The notes beneath the pieces are model-generated. The model was given only the letters and a program-made list of their open reading frames with translations. It was not told the origin of the DNA and did not search any database. From Mesorhizobium sp. GbtcB19 (GTDB lineage: Bacteria > Pseudomonadota > Alphaproteobacteria > Rhizobiales > Rhizobiaceae): a stretch of DNA of 64,000 nt. Within the stretch, counting starts at the first letter, position 1; every line of letters begins with the position of its first letter. Positions 42,153 through 50,937 of the stretch are shown here, piece by piece. The DNA is taken from positions 1-64,000 of the forward strand of contig NZ_JAGXJY010000024.1 in assembly GCF_019091085.1 (NCBI RefSeq), written 5' to 3'. The position numbers were made by a program, and so were the translations under genes.

Positions 42153-42875
42153 GTGCGCGAAGACATTCACACGGCAGGCGTCCCGGTGCTCTGCGCCTCA
42201 TGCGAGGCGCGGCATCGCGGTATATGCGGCGCGCTCAACTCCGAGCAGCTTGCTGCCCTTGCCAGGTCGACGAAACGGCACAAGGCCGAGGCCGGCAAGG
42301 AGTTGATGGGCGATTCCAGGAGTGTCGAGCGCTTCTCGAACGTGCTTTCGGGCGTCGTGAAGTTGACCAAGACGCTTTCCGACGGCCGCCAGCAGATCGT
42401 CGGCCTGCAATTCGCTCCCGATTTCCTCGGCAGGCCTTTCCAGAGCGAGAGCACGCTCACCGCCGAGGCCGCAACCGACGTCGAATTGTGTTCGTTCCCG
42501 CGCCAGGCGCTGGAACGCATGATGAAGGAGCAGCCGAATCTGGAGCACCGCCTGCTCGAACAGAAGCTGCGCGAGCTCGACCAGGCGCGCGACTGGATGG
42601 TGGCGCTCGGTCGCAAGACCGCCTCCGAGAAGATCGCGAGCTTTCTTTTGATGATCGTGCATAACATCGATCCGGCCGCCGGACCCGAGCGGCGCCGCGC
42701 CGCTTTCGATCTGCCGCTGTCGCGCGCGGAGATCGCGGATTTCCTGGGCCTCACCGTCGAGACGGTAAGCCGGCAGATCACCCGCCTGCGGGGCGAGAAC
42801 GTCATCCGTATCGAGAACAACCGACACGTCATCGTCGACGATATCGGGCGCCTGGCCGCGCGGGCCGGGGATTGA
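42153..42875 (+). CDS. fnrN: Fnr/FnrN-type oxygen-sensing regulator (Crp family)
   Basis: A 240-aa Crp/Fnr protein with cluster-binding cysteines at 14, 17, 25 (LCASCEARHRGIC) and 113 (VELCSF), the set expected for an oxygen-labile [4Fe-4S] cluster. A cyclic-nucleotide-like beta-roll spans about 30-130, the dimer helix about 130-165, and the helix-turn-helix 188-212 (LSRAEIADFLGLTVETVSRQ) with the E-xx-SR recognition residues that read TTGAT half-sites. Start: GTG 42153. It probably activates the cyd and hemN genes under low oxygen: a perfect FNR box is at 46300. Confidence 0.9.
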   Translation: MREDIHTAGVPVLCASCEARHRGICGALNSEQLAALARSTKRHKAEAGKELMGDSRSVERFSNVLSGVVKLTKTLSDGRQQIVGLQFAPDFLGRPFQSESTLTAEAATDVELCSFPRQALERMMKEQPNLEHRLLEQKLRELDQARDWMVALGRKTASEKIASFLLMIVHNIDPAAGPERRRAAFDLPLSRAEIADFLGLTVETVSRQITRLRGENVIRIENNRHVIVDDIGRLAARAGD

Positions 42876-42887
42876 TCGCCGCTCCCT

Positions 42888-43331
42888 TTATTGATCGCCG
42901 AGAACCTCGGGCAGCACATGGTCGTGCTCGAAGGCGATGTGACGGCGCACCGATTCGAAGAAGGCGCGCAGCATGTAACCGAACGCCTCCGGGTTCTCGA
43001 TCGGCCGGCCGTGGCCATAGGCCAGCAGCGCATCGCTGAGGTCGGCCGCCGCGCTTTCGTCCTCCAGATGCTCGAGCTTCAGCCTCGCAACCGTGTCCTC
43101 CTCGCCGGTTCGTCGCGCAAAGGCTGGGAAGACGACCTCTTCCTCGAAGCGGTGGCACTCACGCAGCAACGGCAACAGGTCGGCCGCCACGGCGAGACAT
43201 TGGAGCCGGTCGACGCGCGACGGCAGATCGTCGGCGATGCCTTCGAGCATGTGGCAGAGCGCGAGCTTCTCTACATGCGCCCGCCTCATATCCGCCGGGC
43301 TGTGCAACGGCTCCGATTTTGCGCCCGTCAT
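42888..43331 (-). CDS. Hemerythrin-domain protein
   Basis: A 147-aa hemerythrin HHE-type protein with ligand-type residues in HVEKLALCHMLE (near 18), ECHRFEEEVVFPAF (near 60), LKLEHLEDE (near 85) and HIAFEHDHVLPEV (near 133). Such proteins bind a di-iron centre and act in oxygen or nitric oxide handling. Start: ATG 43331 after GGAGGAGCG; the frame extends upstream inside cydX. It is 25 bp after cydX on the same strand, so probably part of the cyd operon. Confidence 0.88.
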   Translation of the reverse strand: MTGAKSEPLHSPADMRRAHVEKLALCHMLEGIADDLPSRVDRLQCLAVAADLLPLLRECHRFEEEVVFPAFARRTGEEDTVARLKLEHLEDESAAADLSDALLAYGHGRPIENPEAFGYMLRAFFESVRRHIAFEHDHVLPEVLGDQ

Positions 43332-43356
43332 GATCGCTCCTCCGTCGCGCCCGGCC

Positions 43357-43488
43357 TCAAGGCGTGGGCAAGGTGACGGTGTCCTCGACGGGTTCTTCGC
43401 GGACGGTGCGCAGCTCATACCAGAGCGCATTGAGGATACCGACGGAGGCGGCCAGTCCGAGGCCGAGAATCCAGGAAAAATACCACAT
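43357..43488 (-). CDS. cydX: Cytochrome bd oxidase small subunit
   Basis: A 43-aa single-span membrane protein starting MWYFSWILGLGLAASVGILN, the hallmark of CydX, followed by a charged tail (YELRTVREEPVEDTVTL). It stabilises the haem environment of the CydAB oxidase. It lies about 20 bp after cydB on the same strand and is the third gene of cydABX. Short enough to be missed by routine gene calling. Confidence 0.93.
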   Translation of the reverse strand: MWYFSWILGLGLAASVGILNALWYELRTVREEPVEDTVTLPTP

Positions 43489-43508
43489 GGTCAGAAACTC
43501 CGGTTGGA

Positions 43509-44663
43509 TCAGTAGGCCGACGAGCCCGCTTTCTCGATGCTCTTCTCGCCGACCTTGCCCCACAGCACGCTGTAGACCCAGGCGGTATAGGCAAGGATCA
43601 GCGGCATGAAGATCACCGTGGCGATCAGCATGTTGCGCAGCGTGGCGCGGCTCGACGAGGCGTCGAAGACCGCCAGCGAATGGCCAGGGTTGCTGCTCGA
43701 CGGCAACAGGATCGGAAACATGGCAAGCCCCACCGTTGCGATGATCGTCACCACGCCGACCTTCGAGGCAATGAAGGTCCACCCTTCGAGCCGCGCCTGG
43801 AAACCGGCTGCGGCGAGCAAAGGTGCCGCGATGCCGAGCGCGGGCACGATCCAGAGCAAGGGGTGAGCGTGGAAATTCGCCAGCCATGCGCCGCCGTCGG
43901 CCACCACCGTCTTGACCAGCGGATTGGAGGGCCCGTCCCAGACGATCGGCGACGTCACGCGGTAGCCGCCGAGCAGGCCGAGCCAGACCAGCACGCCGCC
44001 GCCGGCAAAGAGCGCCGACGTGACGATTGCCGAGCGGGCGCCGACGGCGCGGGCGCGGTCGGCGACCGTGCCTTCCGCCTTGAAGGTCAGCCAGGCCGCT
44101 CCGTGCGTCACCAGCATGGCGAGCGAAACCAGGCCGCAATAGAGTGCCAGCGGGTTGAGCAGCCCGAAGAGCGAGCCCTCATAGATCGGGCGCAGGTCCG
44201 GCGTGAAATGGAACGGCACGCCCTGCAACGTGTTGCCGACGGCGACGCCGAAGATGAGCGCCGGCACCGCGCCGCCCACGAACAGCGCCCAGTCCCAACG
44301 CGTGCGCCAGGCCGGATCCGGCCGCTTCGACCGGTACTTGAAGCCCACCGGACGCATGATCAGCGCCAACAGCACCAGGAACATGGCGAGGTAGAAGCCG
44401 GAAAAGCTCATCGCATAGAGCGCCGGCCATGCGGCGAAGATGGCGCCGCCGCCGAGGATGAACCAAACCTGGTTGCCTTCCCAGACCGGGCCGATGGTGT
44501 TGATCGCCACGCGCCGCTCGGCATCTGTCTTGGCGACGAAGGGCAGCAGCGCGCCGACGCCCATGTCGAACCCGTCGGTCGCGGCGAAGCCGATCAGCAG
44601 CACACCGAGCAGGATCCACCAGATCACGCGCAGCGTTTCATAGTCGAAGAGAAATTCGATCAT
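43509..44663 (-). CDS. cydB: Cytochrome bd ubiquinol oxidase subunit II
   Basis: A 384-aa inner-membrane protein with about nine membrane segments. Family features: MIEFLFDYETLRVIWWILLG at the N-terminus, GFDMGVGALLPFVAKTDAER near 35, and GPVWEGNQVWFILGGGAIFAAWP near 55. It forms the bd oxidase with CydA, which reduces oxygen at high affinity using quinol. It is 12 bp after cydA and followed by cydX. Confidence 0.96.
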   Translation of the reverse strand: MIEFLFDYETLRVIWWILLGVLLIGFAATDGFDMGVGALLPFVAKTDAERRVAINTIGPVWEGNQVWFILGGGAIFAAWPALYAMSFSGFYLAMFLVLLALIMRPVGFKYRSKRPDPAWRTRWDWALFVGGAVPALIFGVAVGNTLQGVPFHFTPDLRPIYEGSLFGLLNPLALYCGLVSLAMLVTHGAAWLTFKAEGTVADRARAVGARSAIVTSALFAGGGVLVWLGLLGGYRVTSPIVWDGPSNPLVKTVVADGGAWLANFHAHPLLWIVPALGIAAPLLAAAGFQARLEGWTFIASKVGVVTIIATVGLAMFPILLPSSSNPGHSLAVFDASSSRATLRNMLIATVIFMPLILAYTAWVYSVLWGKVGEKSIEKAGSSAY

Positions 44664-44675
44664 CGTCGTGATCCT

Positions 44676-46247
44676 TCATTCTGCCGGTTGCATTGCGGGG
44701 TCGGCGCTCGGGCGCAGGTCATCGATGACCTTCGCCACCTCCGGCCCCTTGCGGATGGCGGCCAGCATCAGCCTGACCTCGATGACGGCGAGCACGCCAT
44801 AGACGAGCGTGAAGCCGGCGATGGTGAGCAGAAGGTCGCTGACACCGAGCTCCGAGGTGGCGAGGAAGGTCGGCAGCACGCCGTCGATGATCCAGGGCTG
44901 GCGGCCGAACTCGGCTACGAACCAGCCGACTTCGATGGCGATCCAGGGCAGCGGCATGGCGATGAGCGCGGCGCGAAACAGCCAACGCGGCGCTTCGGTC
45001 TCCCGCGTCGTATGCCAAAGCGATACCGCGAACAGCGCCAGCAGCGTGAAGCCGCACGCCACCATCAGGCGAAAGCCGAAGAAGAGCAGCGGCACGTAAG
45101 GCACCGTCGACCAGGCGGCGTCCTTGATCTGCTGCTCGCTCGCCTGCCTCGGATCGGGCAGATACCGCTTGAGCAGCAGCGCGTAGCCGAGATCCTTCGA
45201 GCTGGCATCGAACACCGCGCGGGCGGCGGTGTCGCCGCGGTCCGCCTTGATCTTCTCCAGCGCGTCATAGGCGACGATGCCGTTGCGGATGCGGGCTTCG
45301 GCATGGGCGACAAGCTCGTCGATACCGGCGATCTGCCTGTCGAAAGAGCGCGTGCCGATAATGCCCATCACCCATGGAATGTGGATGGCGAAATGCGTCT
45401 GGCGATCGCTGTGGCTCGGGATGCCGAACGCCGTAAACGAGGCCGGCGCCGGCTCGGTTTCCCACATGGCTTCGATGGCTGCGAGCTTCATTTTCTGGTT
45501 GTCGGTCAGCGCGTAGCCGCTCTCGTCGCCGAGCACGATCACCGACAACGCCGATGCCACGCCGAAGGCCGAGGCGATCACGAACGAGCGCTTGGCAAGC
45601 TCGACATGACGTCCCCTGAGCAGATACCAGGCTGATACGCCGAGCACGAAGGTGGCGGCGCAGACATAGCCGGCCGAAACGGTGTGGACGAACTTCGCCT
45701 GCGCCACCGGGTTGAAGATCACCGCCATGAAGTCCGTGACTTCCATGCGCATCGTGTCCGGGTTGAAGGCCGAGCCGACCGGGTTCTGCATCCAGCCATT
45801 GGCGATCAGGATCCAGAGCGCGGAAAAATTGGTGCCGAGCGCCATCAGCCAGGTCACGATCATATGCGCGCGCGGCGACAGCCGATCCCAGCCGAAGAAG
45901 AACAGCCCGACGAAAGTGGCTTCCAGAAAGAAGGCCATCAGCCCCTCGATGGCCAGAGGCGCGCCGAACACGTCGCCGACATAGTGCGAGTAATAGGCCC
46001 AGTTCATTCCGAACTGGAATTCCATGGTGATGCCGGTGGCGACGCCGAGGGCGAAATTGATGCCGAACAGCACGCCCCAGAATTTCGTCATGTCGCGCCA
46101 GATGGTGCGGCGGGTCATGACATAGACGGTCTCCATCATGGCGATCAGGATGGAGAGGCCGAGGGTCAAAGGCACAAACAGGAAATGATAGAGGGCCGTC
46201 AGCGCGAACTGCAGCCGCGACAGATCGACGAGTAGAAAGTCGGACAT
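44676..46247 (-). CDS. cydA: Cytochrome bd ubiquinol oxidase subunit I
   Basis: A 523-aa membrane protein carrying haems b558, b595 and d. Visible landmarks: the haem-ligand His21 in ALYHFLFVPLTLG, the quinol-loop region KLAAIEAMWETEPAPASF, and the conserved GWFVAEFGRQPWIIDGVLPT near 445. Start: ATG 46247; a longer open frame to 47033 runs antisense through cydD and is an artefact. The promoter region shares a perfect FNR box with divergent cydDC. Confidence 0.97.
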   Translation of the reverse strand: MSDFLLVDLSRLQFALTALYHFLFVPLTLGLSILIAMMETVYVMTRRTIWRDMTKFWGVLFGINFALGVATGITMEFQFGMNWAYYSHYVGDVFGAPLAIEGLMAFFLEATFVGLFFFGWDRLSPRAHMIVTWLMALGTNFSALWILIANGWMQNPVGSAFNPDTMRMEVTDFMAVIFNPVAQAKFVHTVSAGYVCAATFVLGVSAWYLLRGRHVELAKRSFVIASAFGVASALSVIVLGDESGYALTDNQKMKLAAIEAMWETEPAPASFTAFGIPSHSDRQTHFAIHIPWVMGIIGTRSFDRQIAGIDELVAHAEARIRNGIVAYDALEKIKADRGDTAARAVFDASSKDLGYALLLKRYLPDPRQASEQQIKDAAWSTVPYVPLLFFGFRLMVACGFTLLALFAVSLWHTTRETEAPRWLFRAALIAMPLPWIAIEVGWFVAEFGRQPWIIDGVLPTFLATSELGVSDLLLTIAGFTLVYGVLAVIEVRLMLAAIRKGPEVAKVIDDLRPSADPAMQPAE

Positions 46248-46299
46248 GGGAGCATCCTTTCTGGATACCGTCTCATAGCGCCGGACGAACGCCGGCGAC

Positions 46300-46313
46300 T
46301 TGATCTGGATCAA
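46300..46313. promoter_or_regulatory. Perfect FNR box between cydABX and cydDC
   Basis: TTGAT-CTGG-ATCAA matches the FNR/FixK consensus in all ten defined bases. It is centred 60 bp upstream of cydA and 41 bp upstream of the cydD ATG, so one site could serve both divergent operons. The FnrN-type regulator at 42153 is the obvious ligand. Confidence 0.85.
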
Positions 46314-46347
46314 TTCCTTTCCTCTCCGCGCATGCGAAAACCTGCGC

Positions 46348-47964
46348 ATGAGACCGCCAGCCGCTTCCGCCTCAGCCCACGACCCGGCCGCCTCGGCGCC
46401 GGACGCTTTCCAGGCACTCGCCACCGCCCAGCGTCTGGCAAAACGCGGGTTGCGCCGCTTGCTCTGCCTGCAAGTCGCCCGCACGGCGCTGCGGCTGGGT
46501 TTTGCCGCGACGGCAGCCATGGCGGTGGGCCGGCTCGTCATGGGCGAGCCTGTCGCCTCCTGGCTTGTCCCGCTCATGATCGTTTTTCTCTTGGCTGCCT
46601 GCGTCGCCGGATTTGCCGCCGACGGGGCGCAAGCCTCCGCGGAGACTGCCGTGTCGATCGGTCTGCGCGAGCTGGCGGGCAAGCGGCTGGACGAGATGCC
46701 GGCTCGCCGGCTGCAGTCGCTCTCGGTCGGCAGCGTGATCGTATCGATGCAGCGCCACCCCGAAGCGGTCGCCGCCCTCGTCGTCGGCCACCGCGCGGCA
46801 AGCACCATGATGGCGGCCGGGCCGCTGCTGGCGGCGGCGGCACTTTTCCTCGTCTCCTGGCAGGCAGCCCTGCTGGTCATCTGCCTGACGCCGGTAATGA
46901 TCCTGTTCTTCGCGCTGATCGGCGATGCCATCCGCCGGCGCGCCGATGCGCAGGAACGCGCCTTCGGCCGGCTGGCCGGCCAATTCGCCGACCGCATCCG
47001 CACCTTGCCGACGATCCTCGCCAACCATGCCACGAGCAGCGAAGAGGCAAAGCTGGCGCGGCGCCTCGAAGCCTACGCGGACAACACGATGGGCGTGCTG
47101 CGCATCGCCTTCGCCAATGCCGGCATCATCGACTTCTTCGCCTCGCTCTCGATCGCCATCCTTGCCGTCTTCCTCGGCCTCGGCCACCTCAAGCTCGCGA
47201 TGATCCCCGGCTTCTCCAATCTCGAGCTCTGGCAGAGCCTGTTCATCCTGATGACCGCGCCGGAATATTTCGCGCCGTTCCGGCGCTTCTCGGAGCAGTA
47301 TCACGCCAAGGCGGAAGGGTTGGCAGCGGCCGACGCGCTCGACCGGCTGCTCGACGCCGAGCCGCTCAGGGCAAAGGTCTTGCCGGTGCTCGACCGGCTG
47401 TCCGTCACGCTGCCTCCGCATGGTCTTGTCGCCATCATCGGGCCTAGCGGCTCAGGCAAATCGACTTTGCTGCGCCGTCTTGCCGGTCTCGAGCCGGGGA
47501 GAAAACCGGGACTGGGTCCCCATCGGTTAGCCGCTGAAGACATCGCCTGGGTTTCGACGGACGCTTACGTGCCCGAAGGAACGCTGGCCGAGGCCATTTC
47601 ATGGAACGCTGGCGCGGTGGACCGGACCCGGCTGGAAGATGCCGCCAGCGCGATCGGGCTACTCGACGACGCGCTGCTGCCAGACGGCCTCGATGCCAGA
47701 CTGGACAAGGGCGGCGCCAATCTTTCAGGCGGCCAGCGGCTCCGCATCGCTGTCGCCCGCGCGCAGCTTTCAGGAGGAACCGTGCTGGCCGACGAGCCGA
47801 CGGCCAAGCTCGACCACGAGACGGCCGAGGCGGTGCGGCGCATGCTGCTTGAGATGTCAAGGACGCGGCTGGTCGTTGTGGCGACACATGACCGCAATCT
47901 GGCTGCCGCCGCCCACCTGACTGTCGATCTCACCAACAGCGATGCCGTCGAGGTGGCGGCATGA
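46348..47964 (+). CDS. cydD: Thiol/haem ABC exporter subunit CydD
   Basis: A 538-aa ABC half-exporter needed for assembly of cytochrome bd (exports cysteine/glutathione). Membrane domain about 20-310, ATPase domain about 345-535 with Walker A GPSGSGKSTLLRRL, signature LSGGQRLRIAVARA and Walker B VLADEPTAKLD. Start: ATG 46348, because the longer frame begins inside the FNR box. It overlaps cydC by ATGA and forms the heterodimer with it. Confidence 0.93.
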   Translation: MRPPAASASAHDPAASAPDAFQALATAQRLAKRGLRRLLCLQVARTALRLGFAATAAMAVGRLVMGEPVASWLVPLMIVFLLAACVAGFAADGAQASAETAVSIGLRELAGKRLDEMPARRLQSLSVGSVIVSMQRHPEAVAALVVGHRAASTMMAAGPLLAAAALFLVSWQAALLVICLTPVMILFFALIGDAIRRRADAQERAFGRLAGQFADRIRTLPTILANHATSSEEAKLARRLEAYADNTMGVLRIAFANAGIIDFFASLSIAILAVFLGLGHLKLAMIPGFSNLELWQSLFILMTAPEYFAPFRRFSEQYHAKAEGLAAADALDRLLDAEPLRAKVLPVLDRLSVTLPPHGLVAIIGPSGSGKSTLLRRLAGLEPGRKPGLGPHRLAAEDIAWVSTDAYVPEGTLAEAISWNAGAVDRTRLEDAASAIGLLDDALLPDGLDARLDKGGANLSGGQRLRIAVARAQLSGGTVLADEPTAKLDHETAEAVRRMLLEMSRTRLVVVATHDRNLAAAAHLTVDLTNSDAVEVAA

Positions 47965-49562
47965 GCACGGCTGTTCAATCATCGAGCCGAAAATCATGGC
48001 GGCTGGCGACGGGCTTCGCCTTCGTCGCGCTGGGCTGCGCCATATTGCTGGGCGGCGTTTCCGCCTGGCTGCTCGGGTCGGTGGCGATCGCCGGCCTGTC
48101 CGCCGCCGCCTTCACCTTCAATTTCCACATCCCGGCGGCGCTGATCCGGCTGTTCGCGGTCGGCCGCACCGCCGCCCGCTATGGCGAGCGCCTGGCCGGC
48201 CACAAGGCGGCGCTCGCCGATCAGGTCGCGCGTCGCGCCGAACTCTTCGCCGCCATGGCGGCGGCGCCGGCGGTGCGCCAGGCGGGATGGCAGCTCGGCG
48301 ACGATTCACGTCTCGCCGACTATCTCGACGACGTCGAGGACCTCGACTACGCCAGGCTGCGCGCCGGCCTGCCGGCGCTGACGCTCGGATGCGGCCTCGC
48401 GGTCCTGATCGCAGGCTCGGCGGTGCTGGCGCCTTTATCCCTTCTGCCGATCACCCTCTTGCTGCTTGCCATCCTGTTCGCGGGGAACCGGGTGGCCGAG
48501 GCTGGCGCCATGGCGTGGGGTGAGACCAGGTCGCTGCGTCGCGGGGGCGCGAGCCGGCTTGGCGCGGCCATGGCGTCAGCCGTGCCTTTGAAGGCGGAGG
48601 GCGCCTGGAACCGTGAATGCGCAGAAGCCCTTGCCGCGCTCTCCCGCGCCGATGGCGCGCAGCTTGCGCTTCGCCGGCTGCAGGCCATGCCGGACATGAT
48701 CGGCGCGGCCTTCGGACCGATCGCCGGCGTCAGCGTGACGGCGGCTGCCTGGCATGCCGGCAGGCAAGGTACCGAGCTTCTCGCGCCCATGCTGCTCGCC
48801 TTCTCCTGGCTGGCACTGGGCGAAGCCATGAATGGCGCATCGCGCATGCTGGTTGCCGTGCTTCGCCGCAACGCGGCGCGGACCGAGATCGGCCAATGGA
48901 CGCGCGTCGCCGTCGCGGCCGACAGGCGCGAACCCGCACCGGACGACATCGCTCCCGGCCTGCTGCGCCACGGCGCGCTGCAGCGCCGCGCGCCCGACGG
49001 CCGGGCAATCGGAACACCTACCGCCCTGCTCCTCGCGAAAGGCCATCCGACGGTGCTCGTCGGGGCGAGCGGCTTGGGCAAGACCAGCCTGCTCAAGCAG
49101 ATCGCCGGCTGGATCGGCGACGACGCCTTTGCCGCCGGCGGCCGCATCCTGTCGGTCGGCGAACGGCGCGCGCTGGCGTCGCTCGTGCTGCACGATGCGG
49201 TCATCCTCGAAGACACCGTCCGCGCCAATCTCTTCGCCGGCGATGCCCCGGACGCGGCGCTCTGGCGCGCGCTGGAAGCCGTCGAGATGGGCGGTCGTAT
49301 CCGCGAGGCCGGCGGGCTGGACGCCTGGATCAGGCAGGACCGGTTCTCGCTTGGCGAGGTGCAGCGCATCAACCTCGCCCGCGCGTGGCTGTCATCCCTG
49401 CCGCTTGTCCTGCTCGACGAGCCGACCGAGCATCTCGACGAAGAACAAGGCCAGCGCATCCTCGAACGTCTGATGGCGCATCTCGGCGACAGGATCGTCG
49501 TCATCTCCACCCACCGCGCGTCGTCGCTTCGCGGCGCCCGCACCATCGAGTTGCAGCCATGA
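47961..49562 (+). CDS. cydC: Thiol/haem ABC exporter subunit CydC
   Basis: A 533-aa partner of CydD. Membrane domain about 15-310; ATPase domain with Walker A GASGLGKTSLLKQ, a divergent signature FSLGEVQRINLARA and Walker B LVLLDEPTEHLDE. The altered signature (SLGE rather than SGGQ) suggests an asymmetric ATP-site pair with CydD. It overlaps hemN by ATGA. Confidence 0.92.
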   Translation: MSTAVQSSSRKSWRLATGFAFVALGCAILLGGVSAWLLGSVAIAGLSAAAFTFNFHIPAALIRLFAVGRTAARYGERLAGHKAALADQVARRAELFAAMAAAPAVRQAGWQLGDDSRLADYLDDVEDLDYARLRAGLPALTLGCGLAVLIAGSAVLAPLSLLPITLLLLAILFAGNRVAEAGAMAWGETRSLRRGGASRLGAAMASAVPLKAEGAWNRECAEALAALSRADGAQLALRRLQAMPDMIGAAFGPIAGVSVTAAAWHAGRQGTELLAPMLLAFSWLALGEAMNGASRMLVAVLRRNAARTEIGQWTRVAVAADRREPAPDDIAPGLLRHGALQRRAPDGRAIGTPTALLLAKGHPTVLVGASGLGKTSLLKQIAGWIGDDAFAAGGRILSVGERRALASLVLHDAVILEDTVRANLFAGDAPDAALWRALEAVEMGGRIREAGGLDAWIRQDRFSLGEVQRINLARAWLSSLPLVLLDEPTEHLDEEQGQRILERLMAHLGDRIVVISTHRASSLRGARTIELQP

Positions 49563-50904
49563 ATGCCGTGCCCAGTCACAGGCTGATCGAAGCCAACGTG
49601 CCGCGCTACACCAGCTACCCCACCGCGCCGCATTTCCATGCCGGCGTCGATGCCGCCACGGTCGCCGGCTGGCTCGACTCGGTTGGCGAAGACGAAGCCG
49701 TCTCGCTCTATATCCATGTCCCCTACTGCGACCGGCTGTGCTGGTTCTGCGCCTGCAACACCAGGCAGACGCTGCGATATGAACCAGTGGCGGCGTATCT
49801 CGTTGCGCTCTACCGGGAGATGGAGCTTGTCGGCGGCCGCATCGGCAAACGGGCAAGCATCGTGGCGATCCATCTCGGCGGCGGTTCGCCGACGATGCTT
49901 CGACCCGACGACCTGCGGATCTTGCGTGAACTGCTGGAGGCGAACTTCACACTGGCGCCGGATGTCGGCCTCAGCGTCGAGATCGATCCCAACGACATGG
50001 ACGAGGCGCGGCTCGACGCGCTGGCGGCGATCGGGCTCACCCGCGCCAGCCTCGGCATCCAGGACTTCGATCCGCGCGTCCAGAAGGCGATCAACCGCGA
50101 GCAGAGTTTTGAGATGACCGCCCGGGTGCTGGAAGGGCTGCGGGCACGCGGCGTCGGGTCGGTCAATCTCGACCTGCTCTACGGCCTGCCTTTCCAGACG
50201 GCGGAGACGCTGGGCGCAACGATCGAGCAGGCGCTGTCGCTGCGCCCCGAACGCCTTGCGCTGTTCGGCTATGCGCATGTGCCGTGGTTCAAGAAGCACC
50301 AGACGATGATCGACGAGCAGGCATTGCCCGATCTTGCGGCGCGCCTCGAGCAGGCGGTGGCCGCCGCAGGCTTGATCCGCTCCGCCGGCTATCGGCCGGT
50401 CGGCATCGATCATTCGCCTTGCCGGACGACGGTCTCGCGATGGCCGCTAGGGACGGCCGCCTCAGGCGGAACTTCCAGGGCTACACCGACGACCCGTGCG
50501 AGACATTGATCGGTCTCGGCCCGTCCTCCATCAGCCGCTTTCGCCAGGGCTATGCGCAGAACACGCCCTCGACGGGCGGCTATCGCAGGATGGTCGAGGC
50601 ATCCGGCCTCGCCACGATGCGTGGGCGCGCCCTCACCGAGCAAGACCGGGCACGCGGCTGGGTGATCGAGCGCCTGATGTGCGACTTTTCCTTCCCGGTG
50701 ATGGAGATGCGCTCAAGGTTCGGCGCAACAGCCGATGCGGTCCTGCGGGAGGCGGCGCTGCTGACCCAGCGATCGCCGCATTTCAGCCGGATAGGCGATC
50801 GTTTCGTCATCGGCGAGGACGGGCATCTCCTGGCCAGGACGATCGCCTCGCATTTCGACGCTTACCTGGCTTCGGGCGGCGCTCGCCATTCAAGCGCGAT
50901 CTGA
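49559..50904 (+). pseudogene. hemN: Oxygen-independent coproporphyrinogen III oxidase, frameshifted
   Basis: A HemN radical-SAM gene of about 448 codons interrupted by a one-base frameshift. The 5' part has the cluster motif in YCDRLCWFCACNTRQ (near residue 57), GGGSPTML and a family-typical sequence up to GIDH. At 50413 the frame must move for the expected continuation FALPDDGLA...NFQGYT to be read; this equals loss of one T (CATTC instead of CATTTC). The in-frame product ends at 50509 with about 30 nonsense residues; the rest is intact to 50904. Either a real null allele or a sequencing error. It overlaps cydC, so it belongs to the low-oxygen operon. Confidence 0.88.
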
Positions 50905-50937
50905 AGCTCAATCGCTCAAAGTCGAGGCTCCTGCGCG

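Noticed and set aside
43680-45635. 651-codon open frame on the plus strand
   Set aside because: It is antisense to cydA and cydB, rich in Arg/His/Gln/Asp with no domain; a by-product of high-GC codon bias.
48347-50413. 688-codon open frame on the minus strand
   Set aside because: Antisense to cydC and hemN, low-complexity Arg/Ser/Ala composition, no recognisable motif.
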